Below are positions 24,017 through 32,823 of a stretch of 38,051 nt of DNA, in pieces; the first letter of the stretch is position 1; every line of letters begins with the position of its first letter. The notes under the pieces are model-generated. The model was given only the letters and a program-made list of their open reading frames with translations, was not told where the DNA came from and did not search any database. The stretch lies in assembly GCA_964534945.1 (NCBI GenBank), contig CAZHSB010000013.1, positions 1 to 38,051 of the forward strand. The letters are read 5' to 3'. The position numbers and the translations under genes were made by a program. Origin of the DNA: CAZHFA01 sp964534945 (GTDB taxonomy: Bacteria; Bdellovibrionota_C; UBA2361; CAKMMH01).

Positions 24017-27000
24017 ATGCAATGTATTTTTGAGAATAAAAAATTTGATAGAATATCTTTTATCTTATTAAAATTATTTCATTCTGTAATTGATTTTTCC
24101 ATATTTTTGATGGTGTTTTTTACCATATTTAAAAATTTTTCTGATAATGAAGCCTATTGGATATCGATGATATCTTTTGCGTGTTTCACTGTGCCATATA
24201 TGTTATTTCCTGCGTTTAATGGAAGTTTTGTTGATAAATTTTCTTCAACAAAAGCTTTAAAATTAAGTGCTCTGATTTCTCTTTTTATTGTGAGCATCAT
24301 AAATTATTTATTTTCATTAAATTCAATATCAGTTTTATTTTTAATTTTATTTGTTTTAGGTGCAAATAGATCTTTATTTACAACTGCAAATCAGGCATTC
24401 ATTTCTCAAAAATTTAAAAATGAAAATAAAGGATTTTTAATTACAATAAATCAAGGCATATCGTTTCTAGTCCTTTTAGTTACCATGCAAATATTTGCGT
24501 ATAGTGAAAATTTGATAAATATAAGTGAATTGGTAAGCTTTGTTTTAATAACTTCTGCCATCATAAATTTTATTGTTAGCTTTTCATTAAAAGATTTGCC
24601 ACAAAACAATAAAATAAAAATAGACTTTCTCCCAATAGCAATATTTAAAAGTTTTGAAAAAATGAAAAGGCATGGAGGCATTACTCTTTCACTGTATGCG
24701 CTATCTGCTTTTTGGTCTGTGATTTCAATCTTTTGTTTTGTGACAGTTTATAGATTTGCATTTGAAACTATTTCTGTTAGTTATTTATCAATTCTTATGT
24801 CGCTTCTTTTTTTAGGTGGAATGGTAAGTTCTATTGTTACTTCATATCTTTTTAAGGGACGTGTAGAACTTGGGGCAATTCCGTTAGGTGCTATTTGTGC
24901 ATCAATTTCTATTTTGTGTTTTTCGTTTTTTCCTCCAACATCACGTGTTAATTTTATTTTGTCATTTTTTATTGGATTTAGTTTAAGTTTTTTTATATTG
25001 CCGACACTTGGCTATGTTCAAAATAAATTTCCAAATAAAAGTTTAGGAAGATTTAATGCGACAATGTTAATGATAATGGTTTTCTTTGCTTCAATAGTCG
25101 TTGGCGCATTTATCTTTACAGGATTTGCTTTTGGCGTTTCAGATAAAATTATTTTACGAATAGTTTCCATTATTAGTATAATTTTAACGCTTCATGCGTG
25201 TATTGCTTTGCCAAAATTATTTGTTCGTTGTGTTGTTTGGGTGCTTGTAAATTCAGTTTATAGGTTGCAACTCATAGGAATCGAAAATATTCCAAGAAAA
25301 GGTGGGGCAATTTTAGTTTGTAATCATTTATCGTATTTAGACCCATTTATTATTATGGCATCTATTTCAAGATCAGTTAGATTCTTAATTTATGATAGTA
25401 TTTATAATTTAAAATATGTAAAGCCAATTGCAAAAGTGTTAAGAGCAATACAAATCCCAGAAAAATGTACTAGAGATAGTGTAAGAGCTTTAGAGGAGGC
25501 ATCGCAGGCTGTAAAAAAAGGTGAGATTGTAGTAATTTTTGCAGAGGGACAAGTTTCAAGAGTTGGAAATATGCTTCCTTTTACAGCAGGATTTACAAGA
25601 ATTGCGAAAAAAACAAATGTACCTGTTATCCCTCTTTGCCTTGATAGGATTTGGGGGAGTAGTTGGATTTTAAATGATGGAAAATTTAAAAGAAGTATGC
25701 CAAAAGAGCTTCCGTATCCTTTAACAATTTTGGTTGGGACTCCGATAAAAGAAAGGGCAAACGCTTATAAAGTAAGAAGAGCAGTGCAAGAGTTGGGGGC
25801 AGAAGCTGCAAAATATAAAAAAGAAGTTTTTCAACTGTTGCACACATCTTTTATAAGGTCTGCAAAAAGGAAACCATTTAAAAAAATTATAATGAATGCG
25901 ACAGGGCTTTCTTTAAATTATATTACTACGTTAGGAATGTCTCTTTTAATTTCTAAAAAATTAAAAAAAGAATTTAAAGATGATAAGTTTGTGGGAATTA
26001 TGATTCCACCATCAGTTGAGGGAGTGCTTGTTAATATTGCGTTATATTTTACAGGGAAAATCCCAGTAAATTTAAATTATACTGCAGGAAATGATTTTTT
26101 ATTATCTGTTGAAAAACAAACAGGAATGAAAAAAATTATTACAGCAAAAAAAGTTTTGGAAAAACTAAATAAAGAAAAAATGGATTCAATGATTTTTTTA
26201 GAAGAGATGTTATCAGGAGTAAAAAAATCAGAAAAGATAAAATATGTTTTATATGCACTTTTATTGCCACAATTTTTAATAGAGAAAATATTTTTAACGA
26301 AAAGACCATCAAGATATGATATGGCAACAATTATTTTCTCTAGTGGCTCAACGGGGGATCCAAAAGGTGTAATGCTTTCTCATGATAATATTACATCAGA
26401 TATTGAAAGCATGCTTTCAACAGTACATTTTTATGCAAATGACGGGATCGTCGGAATTTTGCCATTCTTTCATTCTTTTGGCTTTGCTGTAACGTTGTGG
26501 CTTCCTCTTTTAAGGGGTTTTAAGACTTGTTACCACTCAAATCCGCTAGATGCGACGACGGTTGGAAATATGATTGAGAAAAACAAACTTACGATATTAG
26601 TAGCTACAGGAATGTTTATGGCTACATATATAAGAAAATGTAAAGAAGAACAATTTAAAACATTACGTTTTGTTGTGGCAGGAGCTGAAAAATTGCAAAA
26701 GAAGATTGCAGAAGATTTTACTGAAAAGTTTGGTTTAAAAATTTATGAAGGTTATGGTTGCACAGAGCTTTCGCCTGTTGCTACGGTAAATTTATTTAAT
26801 GCTTCTGGATATTGGAAAGAACAAAAAGGCGTAAAAGACGGTACTGTTGGACGTCCAATGACACAGATTTGTGCAAAAATTATTTCTTTAGATACGGGTG
26901 AGGAACTTGGCCCAAATCAAGAAGGAATGTTATGTATAAAAGGTCCAAATGTTATGATGGGATATTATGGAGAACCTAAACTTTCAGTAGAAGTTTTAAA

Positions 27001-27403
27001 AGATGGTTGGTATATCACTGGAGATATAGCAATTTGCGATGAAGAAGGTTTTATAAAAATAGTAGATAGAGTCTCTAGATTTAGCAAAATTGCGGGCGAA
27101 ATGATTCCGCATATAAAAGCCGAAGAAGCCATACAAGAAATTTACGGAAGTGTTGAAAGATGCTGTGTCGTAACTGGAGTGCCCGACGGTAAAAAAGGAG
27201 AAAAATTAGTTGTTCTTCATACAATGGAAAATATAGATCCAAAAGAGATAACGAAAAAGTTACAAACAATGGGACTTGCAAATCTTTGGATTCCAAAGCC
27301 AGATGATTATAGGAAAATTGAAAGCTTTCCAGCGCTTAGTACGGGAAAACTTGATTTAAGAGGCATTAAAAAATTAGCAAAAGAATTGTTTAGTGAGGAA
27401 TAA
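24017..27403 (+). CDS. aas: MFS transporter - PlsC acyltransferase - acyl-ACP synthetase fusion (LplT-Aas type)
   Basis: This ~1128-residue three-domain lipid enzyme has, in order: an MFS-type transporter of the LplT kind with about 12 helices (1-400); a PlsC 1-acylglycerophosphate-acyltransferase-like domain with NHLSYLD (the H-x4-D catalytic motif, near 437-442) and FAEGQVSR (E-G box, near 510); and an AMP-binding acyl-activating domain with SSGSTGDPKGVMLSH (near 773), the GYGCTELSP motif and YITGDIA. In E. coli, LplT flips lysophospholipid inward and Aas re-acylates it with fatty acids activated on ACP; here both steps are in one chain. I prefer ATG 24017; a TTG at 24008 is in frame but too close to the GAGAGG box. 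Confidence 0.92.
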   Translation: MQCIFENKKFDRISFILLKLFHSVIDFSIFLMVFFTIFKNFSDNEAYWISMISFACFTVPYMLFPAFNGSFVDKFSSTKALKLSALISLFIVSIINYLFSLNSISVLFLILFVLGANRSLFTTANQAFISQKFKNENKGFLITINQGISFLVLLVTMQIFAYSENLINISELVSFVLITSAIINFIVSFSLKDLPQNNKIKIDFLPIAIFKSFEKMKRHGGITLSLYALSAFWSVISIFCFVTVYRFAFETISVSYLSILMSLLFLGGMVSSIVTSYLFKGRVELGAIPLGAICASISILCFSFFPPTSRVNFILSFFIGFSLSFFILPTLGYVQNKFPNKSLGRFNATMLMIMVFFASIVVGAFIFTGFAFGVSDKIILRIVSIISIILTLHACIALPKLFVRCVVWVLVNSVYRLQLIGIENIPRKGGAILVCNHLSYLDPFIIMASISRSVRFLIYDSIYNLKYVKPIAKVLRAIQIPEKCTRDSVRALEEASQAVKKGEIVVIFAEGQVSRVGNMLPFTAGFTRIAKKTNVPVIPLCLDRIWGSSWILNDGKFKRSMPKELPYPLTILVGTPIKERANAYKVRRAVQELGAEAAKYKKEVFQLLHTSFIRSAKRKPFKKIIMNATGLSLNYITTLGMSLLISKKLKKEFKDDKFVGIMIPPSVEGVLVNIALYFTGKIPVNLNYTAGNDFLLSVEKQTGMKKIITAKKVLEKLNKEKMDSMIFLEEMLSGVKKSEKIKYVLYALLLPQFLIEKIFLTKRPSRYDMATIIFSSGSTGDPKGVMLSHDNITSDIESMLSTVHFYANDGIVGILPFFHSFGFAVTLWLPLLRGFKTCYHSNPLDATTVGNMIEKNKLTILVATGMFMATYIRKCKEEQFKTLRFVVAGAEKLQKKIAEDFTEKFGLKIYEGYGCTELSPVATVNLFNASGYWKEQKGVKDGTVGRPMTQICAKIISLDTGEELGPNQEGMLCIKGPNVMMGYYGEPKLSVEVLKDGWYITGDIAICDEEGFIKIVDRVSRFSKIAGEMIPHIKAEEAIQEIYGSVERCCVVTGVPDGKKGEKLVVLHTMENIDPKEITKKLQTMGLANLWIPKPDDYRKIESFPALSTGKLDLRGIKKLAKELFSEE

Positions 27404-27405
27404 GG

Positions 27406-27479
27406 AAAAAGTTATAGAAAAAAATTAAAAAATAATGAAAATAAGATGTAACATTTTTTCATTATTTTATATAACTTTT
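27406..27479. terminator. Long AT-rich inverted repeat after the aas fusion gene
   Basis: AAAGTTATA and AAAATAATGAAAAT pair with ATTTTTTCATTATTTT and TATAACTTT, giving a long stem with almost no G-C pairs. It begins 3 bases after the stop, so termination or 3'-end protection is likely, although it is not a canonical GC-rich terminator. Confidence 0.6.
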
Positions 27480-27608
27480 GATGTGGGCTGAGGATAGACA
27501 ATGTTTTTTTAGAAAAACAAGTTCGCCTTTTTGGGTAGAAGATTTTTAATGCTCTTAATTTTCGTATTTTTAAAATTTGAAGTGTCATTTCTATTTAGTA
27601 AAATACAC

Positions 27609-27637
27609 TTGACAGAAACGACCCGTTGAATTTTAAA
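27609..27637 (+). promoter_or_regulatory. Promoter and leader hairpin of the deoxyribosyltransferase-like gene
   Basis: A perfect TTGACA (27609-27614) is followed after 17 bases by TTTAAA (27632-27637). The leader then contains a hairpin, GCTATTT pairing with AAATAGC (about 27640-27666), ending about 25 bases before the ATG. Its role is unknown. Confidence 0.5.
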
Positions 27638-27690
27638 TAGCTATTTTTTTGGTCGAAAGAAATAGCAAACTCCTTTTTGAAAGGAATATT

Positions 27691-28213
27691 ATGAGTAATT
27701 TAAAAGACGTCGTTGGCTTGTTTGGAACGTGTGGAACGTCGCTGTGGAGAGATCCTGTGATGGAGGAGCTTGCAGTGGCTGGAATTGAATTTTTCAATCC
27801 AGTCGTCCCCGATTGGACGCCTGAATGCGCGACAATTGAGGCAGATCATCTTGCGACAGACAAGGTAATATTGTTTGTCGTGACAGGTGAGACCGAAGGC
27901 TTTGGCTCTCTGGCAGAAACGGGTTGGGNNNNNNNNNNNNNNNNNNNNNNNNNNNNNNNNNNNNNNNNNNNNNNNNNNNNNNNNNNNNNNNNNNNNNNNN
28001 NNNNNNNNNNNNNNNNNNNNNNNNNNNNTTGGGACTGTTTCTCGAGGACAAAAAACATTTTTCGTGATTGAGGATTATCCTGATGGAAATCCTAAATCTG
28101 ACTCGAATAGAGCCCGAAAGCTTGTTAGGGCTCATGCAGAAAAAGCAGGAGTTGAGTTGTTTTTGACAATTGAAGAGGCAACTCAAGCCGTGATTAAGTT
28201 CATGAAACAGTGA
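27691..28213 (+). CDS. Nucleoside 2-deoxyribosyltransferase-like protein, split by assembly gap
   Basis: The N-terminal 79 residues (VVGLFGTCGTSLWRDPVMEE, then FFNPVVPDWTP, EADHLATDKVILFVVTGETE and GFGSLAETGW) match the nucleoside 2-deoxyribosyltransferase-like family (PF15891 type), in which the GET-x-G-x-GSLAETG segment forms the active site with its Glu. The C-terminal part after the N run (GTVSRGQKTFFVIEDYPDG, ending in TQAVIKFMKQ) continues the same fold, but in another frame because the 100 N are a placeholder. Such enzymes act in nucleobase salvage, or hydrolyse nucleotide-like molecules. AAAGGA lies 5 bases before ATG 27691. G+C is high (33 of 60 at 27721-27780). A promoter precedes it and a terminator follows, so it is monocistronic. 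Confidence 0.82.
27929..28028. other. Assembly gap of exactly 100 N
   Basis: A run of exactly 100 N marks a scaffold join of unknown real length. It lies inside the deoxyribosyltransferase-like gene. The left flank ends in GGTTGGG and the right flank begins TTGGGAC. Confidence 0.98.
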
Positions 28214-28224
28214 TCTTAATTTAT

Positions 28225-28254
28225 CCTTTAAAGAGCATGACTTTAAGGTTTTTT
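28225..28254 (+). terminator. Rho-independent terminator of the deoxyribosyltransferase-like gene
   Basis: CCTTTAAAG pairs with CTTTAAGG (one bulged T) around AGCATGA and is followed by six T, beginning 12 bases after the stop. Confidence 0.8.
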
Positions 28255-28377
28255 AACGAAAGTTTATAATATCTTCAGCCTGCTCTTTTCTTAAATTTAA
28301 TTTTAACTTATATTTTCGTATCTTTAATTATCAGAAAATCTTGATATTTTCCTTTATTATCTTAAACTTACTAAAAG

Positions 28378-28406
28378 TTGCTTTTTTTTCTCTAACGCAT
28401 TATTAT
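28378..28406 (+). promoter_or_regulatory. Probable promoter of the 41-aa basic protein
   Basis: TTGCTT (28378-28383), a 17-base spacer and TATTAT (28401-28406, 5 of 6). The start near 28413 gives a 49-base leader with a GGGGAG box. Confidence 0.45.
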
Positions 28407-28461
28407 CTAAAGCTTGAGGGTGCTTATAGAGTAAAAAGCATGAAAGAGGGGAGATTTTAAA

Positions 28462-28587
28462 ATGACATCATTAAGTAAAAAAACAAAGGCAAGACGAGCA
28501 ATGAGAGCAAATACATTGCTTAAAAAACGAAAAAAAGATGAGAAATTAAAACAAGCTAAACAAGATAAAATTGTTGTAGTTAAATAG
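28462..28587 (+). CDS. Small, very basic protein (41 aa)
   Basis: This short gene begins MTSLSKKTKARRAMRANTLL and continues with KKRKKDEKLK, ending in QDKIVVVK. About 16 of 41 residues are Lys or Arg, and the chain is predicted helical, like a small ribosome- or nucleic-acid-associated protein; no family is recognised. The case for a real gene is a GGGGAG box 9 bases before the ATG, a plausible promoter at 28378-28406, and a clean rho-independent terminator at 28630-28660. Together these make a complete unit of about 250 bases. Basic small proteins of this style occur near translation functions in other bacteria, but that is only an analogy. Confidence 0.75.
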   Translation: MTSLSKKTKARRAMRANTLLKKRKKDEKLKQAKQDKIVVVK

Positions 28588-28629
28588 TTTTAATATAGAC
28601 AAATTTTTGTAAAAATTTTTGTTATTTTT

Positions 28630-28660
28630 AAAAGGCGATTTTATTTAGGTCGCTTTTTTT
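28630..28660 (+). terminator. Rho-independent terminator of the 41-aa gene
   Basis: AAAAGGCGA pairs with TCGCTTTTT (one G-U pair) around a short loop, and seven T end the hairpin. Confidence 0.82.
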
Positions 28661-28753
28661 ATATTTTTTTGAAGCGATATTATAAGATTTACCGATTTAT
28701 TTTTTTTGGGTGTTTGTTAAATAAAAAAAGAGAAGGTAGAAGAAAGGCAGAAA

Positions 28754-29032
28754 ATGATTTTTTTTGAATCATTGATTTTTGTAGTTGCCATGGCAGAGTT
28801 TTTTGGTAAAACAGTCTGTATCAATACGCTGACAGAAGCAATTCAAGCTATGATTTGGGGAATAGTCGTCTTTTGTTTCATGATTGATCTATATAGAATT
28901 ATGAAATTTTCTGATGAATCCGACCTTGATGATCAAGGCTTGGATGCAATCGTTGAAACAAAGTGGAAAAAAGGGCGAAAAATCCGTTTTGGATTTTTTC
29001 TCTTGGCTATCCTGATTACTTGTGTGCTTTAG
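28754..29032 (+). CDS. Small membrane protein, function unknown
   Basis: This 92-residue protein has three hydrophobic stretches: residues 1-15 (MIFFESLIFVVAMAE), about 32-47 (AMIWGIVVFCFMIDLY), and a C-terminal one (about 77-92, FGFFLLAILITCVL). Between the last two lies an acidic then basic loop (SDESDLDDQGLDAIVETKWKKGRK), likely cytoplasmic. AAAGG lies 6 bases before the ATG. No family is recognised. Codon choice is a little richer in G+C than in neighbours (23 of 60 at 28801-28860). It stands alone, between the terminator of the 41-aa gene and a hairpin at 29047. Confidence 0.65.
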   Translation: MIFFESLIFVVAMAEFFGKTVCINTLTEAIQAMIWGIVVFCFMIDLYRIMKFSDESDLDDQGLDAIVETKWKKGRKIRFGFFLLAILITCVL

Positions 29033-29046
29033 CGCATTAGTAGTCC

Positions 29047-29101
29047 AAAATGTGGCGAAAAAAGGTTTTTCTTTTTTTATTAATCTAAATTCCCACATTT
29101 T
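29047..29101 (+). terminator. Nested hairpin after the small membrane protein gene
   Basis: AAAATGTGG pairs with CCACATTTT across about 37 bases, which contain an inner AAAAAAG/CTTTTTTT hairpin. T-rich tails follow both. It is probably a terminator. Confidence 0.5.
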
Positions 29102-29224
29102 TCTTAGATCATTTCAAAACTTAAAAATATTTAAAAAATCAAATTCAAAATTTTTCTTGATAATTCGTGTAAACCTTTTTACAGTATTTGTGTATTATAA
29201 ATTCTTTTTAAAGGGACTTTGGTT

Positions 29225-30451
29225 ATGCTATATACAAATGAAAATCACACGAAGTTAAAATCAAATTATCTTTTTGCAGAAGTTGCAAAACGAGTTTCTG
29301 AATTTAAAAAAAATAATCCAGATAAAGATGTGATAAGTTTAGGCATTGGAGATGTTACAAGACCGCTTCCAAAAGCTTGCGTTGAGGCAATGATAAATGC
29401 TTCAAAAGAAATGGGAGATGAAAAAACTTTTAAGGGATATCCAGAATACGAAGGTTATGATTTTTTAATAAATAAAATTATTGAATTTGACTATAAATCA
29501 CGAGGAATCGATCTTGATAGAAATGAAATTTTTGTATCAGATGGCGCAAAGTCAGATACTGCAAATATTCAAGAGCTTTTTTCTATAAATACAAAAATTG
29601 CAGTTACGGATCCTGTATATCCTGTATATGTAGATAGTAATGTTATGGGTGGAAGAAGTGGAGAATTTAAAGATGGCAGATGGTCAAATATTACTTACCT
29701 TGAATCATTAGAAGAAAATAATTTCGTTGCAGAAATTCCAAAGGAAAAAGTTGATATCATTTATCTTTGTTTTCCAAATAATCCAACAGGAGCTTCGATA
29801 ACAAAAGATCAATTAAAGAAATTTGTAGATTATGCAATAAAAAATGAATGCTTAATTATTTACGATGCAGCTTATGAAGCTTTCATCACAACGCCAAATG
29901 TGCCTCATAGTATTTATGAAATTGAGGGGGCAAAAAAAGTAGCTATCGAATGTAAAAGCTTTTCAAAGACGGCAGGGTTTACAGGCGTAAGATGCGCTTA
30001 TATGGTTATACCACAAGAAATAGAAATATTTGATTCTATTTCAAACCAACTTATGAATTTAAATAGACTTTGGTATAGAAGACAAGCTACAAAATTTAAT
30101 GGAGTTTCCTATATAACACAAAGAGGTGCAGAAGCAATATACTCTAAAGATGGACGTATTGAAGTTCAAAATACAATTAATTATTACCTTGATAATGCAA
30201 AAATTATCAAAAATGCTTTGCAAAAAGCAGGATTAAAAGTTTTTGGCGGAATAGATTCCCCATATCTTTGGGTAAAAACTTTACATAACATGACTTCATG
30301 GGAGTTTTTTGATTATACTCTTCAAAATCTTAATATCGTAAGTACTCCAGGAAGTGGTTTTGGTAGGGCAGGCGAAGGCTTTTTTAGATTTACATCATTT
30401 GCAAGTAGAGAAAAAACAGAGATTGCCTCTAAAAGATTTGGGAAAATCTAG
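29225..30451 (+). CDS. dapL: LL-diaminopimelate aminotransferase
   Basis: This 408-residue PLP enzyme makes LL-diaminopimelate from tetrahydrodipicolinate and glutamate in one step, supplying lysine and peptidoglycan cross-links. The DapL-specific N-terminus KLKSNYLFAEVAKRV is followed by ISLGIGDVTRPLP, then YPEYEGYDFLINKI and SDGAKSDTANIQELF. FPNNPTGA, YDAAYEAFI, SFSKTAGFTGVRCAY with Schiff-base Lys248, and the C-terminal GFGRAGEGFFRFT come next. This pattern is that of cyanobacterial, plant and chlamydial DapL. ATG 29225 has AAAGGG 9 bases upstream; a TTG at 29219 is in frame but unlikely. A perfect bidirectional terminator follows and also serves the converging protease gene. Confidence 0.96.
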   Translation: MLYTNENHTKLKSNYLFAEVAKRVSEFKKNNPDKDVISLGIGDVTRPLPKACVEAMINASKEMGDEKTFKGYPEYEGYDFLINKIIEFDYKSRGIDLDRNEIFVSDGAKSDTANIQELFSINTKIAVTDPVYPVYVDSNVMGGRSGEFKDGRWSNITYLESLEENNFVAEIPKEKVDIIYLCFPNNPTGASITKDQLKKFVDYAIKNECLIIYDAAYEAFITTPNVPHSIYEIEGAKKVAIECKSFSKTAGFTGVRCAYMVIPQEIEIFDSISNQLMNLNRLWYRRQATKFNGVSYITQRGAEAIYSKDGRIEVQNTINYYLDNAKIIKNALQKAGLKVFGGIDSPYLWVKTLHNMTSWEFFDYTLQNLNIVSTPGSGFGRAGEGFFRFTSFASREKTEIASKRFGKI

Positions 30452-30486
30452 ATGAATATTGTTTAAATAAATAATAATTAATACCA

Positions 30487-30533
30487 GAAAAAGAGGAGAA
30501 ATAAAAAATTTCTCCTCTTGAATTTTTTATTTT
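30487..30533. terminator. Bidirectional terminator between dapL and the protease cluster
   Basis: AAGAGGAGAAAT (30491-30502) pairs perfectly with ATTTCTCCTCTT (30508-30519) around AAAAA. A T-rich tract follows on the plus strand, and an A tract precedes it for the minus strand. Confidence 0.9.
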
Positions 30534-30538
30534 TTTTG

Positions 30539-31615
30539 TTATTCAAAAATATTTGGCAGATAAGTTTCTAAAAACTCAATATTTTCTTCAGAATTAATTC
30601 TTGACCACCAAGAATTTTTCCCAGCATTATAACCACAAAATTGATCGTCTCCCCAAGATGTTACTCCAAAAAGCTTCCAAGTCCCCTCTACGTAGACTGC
30701 CAGTGGCCCACCAGAATCTCCACTGCATGTATTGGAACCTCCGAATGCGCTATTATACTGAACATATATTCCTGTGTTTGTTACATTGTTAATACTGGCA
30801 AAACCGCCACTAAAACTTGTAGTAGTTGGGTTCCAATCTGAGATTCCATATCCAATCATTGCACCAATTTTACCATTGTTTGCAGTGTAGCTTTTTCCCA
30901 CAAGAGGAAAAGGAGTTGCCGATAAATCTTTATTTATAAAAATCAATGCAATATCTCCTTTTTCGGGATTATCTTGATTGTTAGAATCATAACTAGGATT
31001 TGCATGCCATGAACTTGCATTGTAAGTGCTCCCTAAAAAGCTAATAACTATTTGTTGTATTTCGGAATGGTCGTTATTAGAAAGGCAATGGGATGCAGTT
31101 AAAAAAGCATTTGGGGCTATTAATGTTCCTGTGCAAAGATATGTTTTATCGTCATTAGAAAATTTAAAAGATAACTTGGCCACGATACTCGTCAAAGGTT
31201 CACAAATTTCTCCGTTTAAAACTTTAACCTTAGGCTCATTGGCAGTATAAACTTCACAAGATATCTTTGCAGTTTTATAATTTTTACAAGTTTTAGTTTG
31301 AAGATACGCATTTTTGAATTTTAAAAATTTCTTGTAATAAATCTTTTTTGAAAGAGGGTTTATAGTAGATAAATATTTTTTTCTATTTAAAATTCTATTA
31401 TTTTTAAATTTTGTTAGCCTTTTATCGATATTTAATATTGTATACTCCCCACTGGCATTAAGTTGTCCAAGCTTTGTGGTCGTTGGGTAATAAAGGCATG
31501 AAAATTTTGTTCCTTCGATTTCAGATACTTTTAATAAATCATTATTTGTGAAAGCAAAGGCATTTGATGTAATAAACAAAAGAATAATGAATATCGTTGC
31601 GATAGTTTTTTTCAT
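30539..31615 (-). CDS. Secreted S1-family (trypsin-like) serine protease, copy 1
   Basis: This 358-residue secreted protease has a signal peptide (about 1-21, ending NAFA), a propeptide with NDLLKVSEIEGTKFSCLYY, and a chymotrypsin-fold domain that begins at VLNGEICEP (132), after Lys131, resembling the zymogen cleavage site of S1 proteases. The triad is complete: His176 in TASHC, Asp221 in KGDIALIF, Ser301 in SGDSGGPLAVY. Position 189 (chymotrypsin numbering) is Asn rather than Asp, so trypsin-like Lys/Arg preference is doubtful. Disulfide-type cysteines (161/177, 297/327) fit extracytoplasmic folding. ATG 31615 has AAAGGA 7 bases upstream; an ATG at 31663 lies too far upstream. It is the downstream member of three tandem paralogs. 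Confidence 0.92.
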   Translation of the reverse strand: MKKTIATIFIILLFITSNAFAFTNNDLLKVSEIEGTKFSCLYYPTTTKLGQLNASGEYTILNIDKRLTKFKNNRILNRKKYLSTINPLSKKIYYKKFLKFKNAYLQTKTCKNYKTAKISCEVYTANEPKVKVLNGEICEPLTSIVAKLSFKFSNDDKTYLCTGTLIAPNAFLTASHCLSNNDHSEIQQIVISFLGSTYNASSWHANPSYDSNNQDNPEKGDIALIFINKDLSATPFPLVGKSYTANNGKIGAMIGYGISDWNPTTTSFSGGFASINNVTNTGIYVQYNSAFGGSNTCSGDSGGPLAVYVEGTWKLFGVTSWGDDQFCGYNAGKNSWWSRINSEENIEFLETYLPNIFE

Positions 31616-31722
31616 AAGTAAGTCCTTTTTCTTATAAAGTCTAAACTTTAGTAAACATCGCAACTTTTTTTTTAAAGCTTAATATTTTGTGCCTAAATAA
31701 ATTTTCTATGATAATTTTTATG

Positions 31723-32775
31723 TTATTCGAAAATATTTGGCAGATAAGTTTCTAAAAACTCAATATTTTCTTCAGAGTTGATTCTTGACCACCAAGAATC
31801 TTCCCCGTCGTAATAGCCACAATATGTATCGTCTCCCCAAGATGTTACCCCAAATAGCTTCCAAGTCCCATCTACATAGACTGCTAATGGTCCTCCAGAA
31901 TCTCCACTGCATGTGTTTGATCCAAATGTGCTGTTGTATTTAACATGTATTCCTGTGTTTGTTGTTCCCGTTATCGTCGAAAATCCTCCACTAAAACTCA
32001 TAGTATATGGTTGGAAATCTGAAATTCCATGCCCAATCATTGTTCCGACTTCTTCTTCGTCTGCCGAGAATGCCTTATCTACAAGAGGAAATGGTTGTAC
32101 AGATAATTTTTGATTTATAAAAACTAATCCAATATCTCCTTTTTCGAAATTGTCGTTGTTATAATTAAAATTAGGATTTGCATACCAAGAAGTCGCATCG
32201 TATGTATTTCCCATAAATTTAATAGATATCCCCTTTAAATCTTGATCATAAACGCAGTGAGCTGCAGTTAAAAAAGCATTTGGAGCTATTAATGTTCCTG
32301 TGCAAAAAGAACTTCTATCTGAGAATTTTAAATATATTTTTGCGACAATGCTTGTTAGGTCATTACATGTTTGCCCATATAAAACTTTTACATTAGGTTC
32401 TTGTGCTGTATAAATTTCACAAGATATTTTTGCGGTCTTATAATTTTTACAGTCTCTTGTTTGAAGATACGCATTTTTAAATTTAATAAATTTTTGATAA
32501 TAAATTTTTCTTAAGGAAGAATTTTTTTCAGATAAATATTTCTTTTTGTTTAAAATTCTATTAGCTTTAAATTTTAAAAGCCTTTTACGAATATCTAATT
32601 TTTTATACTCTCCACTTGCAGTTAATTCTCCAAGTTTCGTAGTCATTGCATAGTAAAGGCATGAAAATTTTGTTCCTTCAATTTCAGATACTTTTAATAA
32701 ATCATCAGTTGTAAGAGAAAAAGAACTTGATGTGATAAATAAAGTAGTAATGAGCATAATAACAATTTTTTTCAT
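31723..32775 (-). CDS. Secreted S1-family (trypsin-like) serine protease, copy 2
   Basis: This 350-residue paralog of copy 1 has the same layout: signal peptide (1-20), propeptide (LLKVSEIEGTKFSCLYY again), mature start VLYGQTC after Lys130, then His173 in TAAHC, Asp214 in KGDIGLVF and Ser293 in SGDSGGPL. It lacks one Gly of copy 1 just before SNTCSGD, and residue 189 is again Asn. The stretch 31921-32253 is identical to 33031-33363 in the neighbouring pseudogene, while flanks differ. The upstream leader (TAAAGTTT-rich, then AAAAGG) resembles those of copies 1 and 3. ATG 32775 has AAAGG 8 bases upstream. Role: probable extracellular or periplasmic proteolysis. Confidence 0.92.
   Translation of the reverse strand: MKKIVIMLITTLFITSSSFSLTTDDLLKVSEIEGTKFSCLYYAMTTKLGELTASGEYKKLDIRKRLLKFKANRILNKKKYLSEKNSSLRKIYYQKFIKFKNAYLQTRDCKNYKTAKISCEIYTAQEPNVKVLYGQTCNDLTSIVAKIYLKFSDRSSFCTGTLIAPNAFLTAAHCVYDQDLKGISIKFMGNTYDATSWYANPNFNYNNDNFEKGDIGLVFINQKLSVQPFPLVDKAFSADEEEVGTMIGHGISDFQPYTMSFSGGFSTITGTTNTGIHVKYNSTFGSNTCSGDSGGPLAVYVDGTWKLFGVTSWGDDTYCGYYDGEDSWWSRINSEENIEFLETYLPNIFE
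31921..32253 (-). repeat. 333-bp identical tract shared with the protease pseudogene
   Basis: Bases 31921-32253 equal 33031-33363 at every position (constant offset 1110). The identity stops at 32254 (G here, A there). The tract lies between the His and Ser codons of the protease domain. Confidence 0.93.
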
Positions 32776-32823
32776 AAGCAAAGCCTTTTTATATAAACTT
32801 TATTAACCATAGCAACGTTTTAA

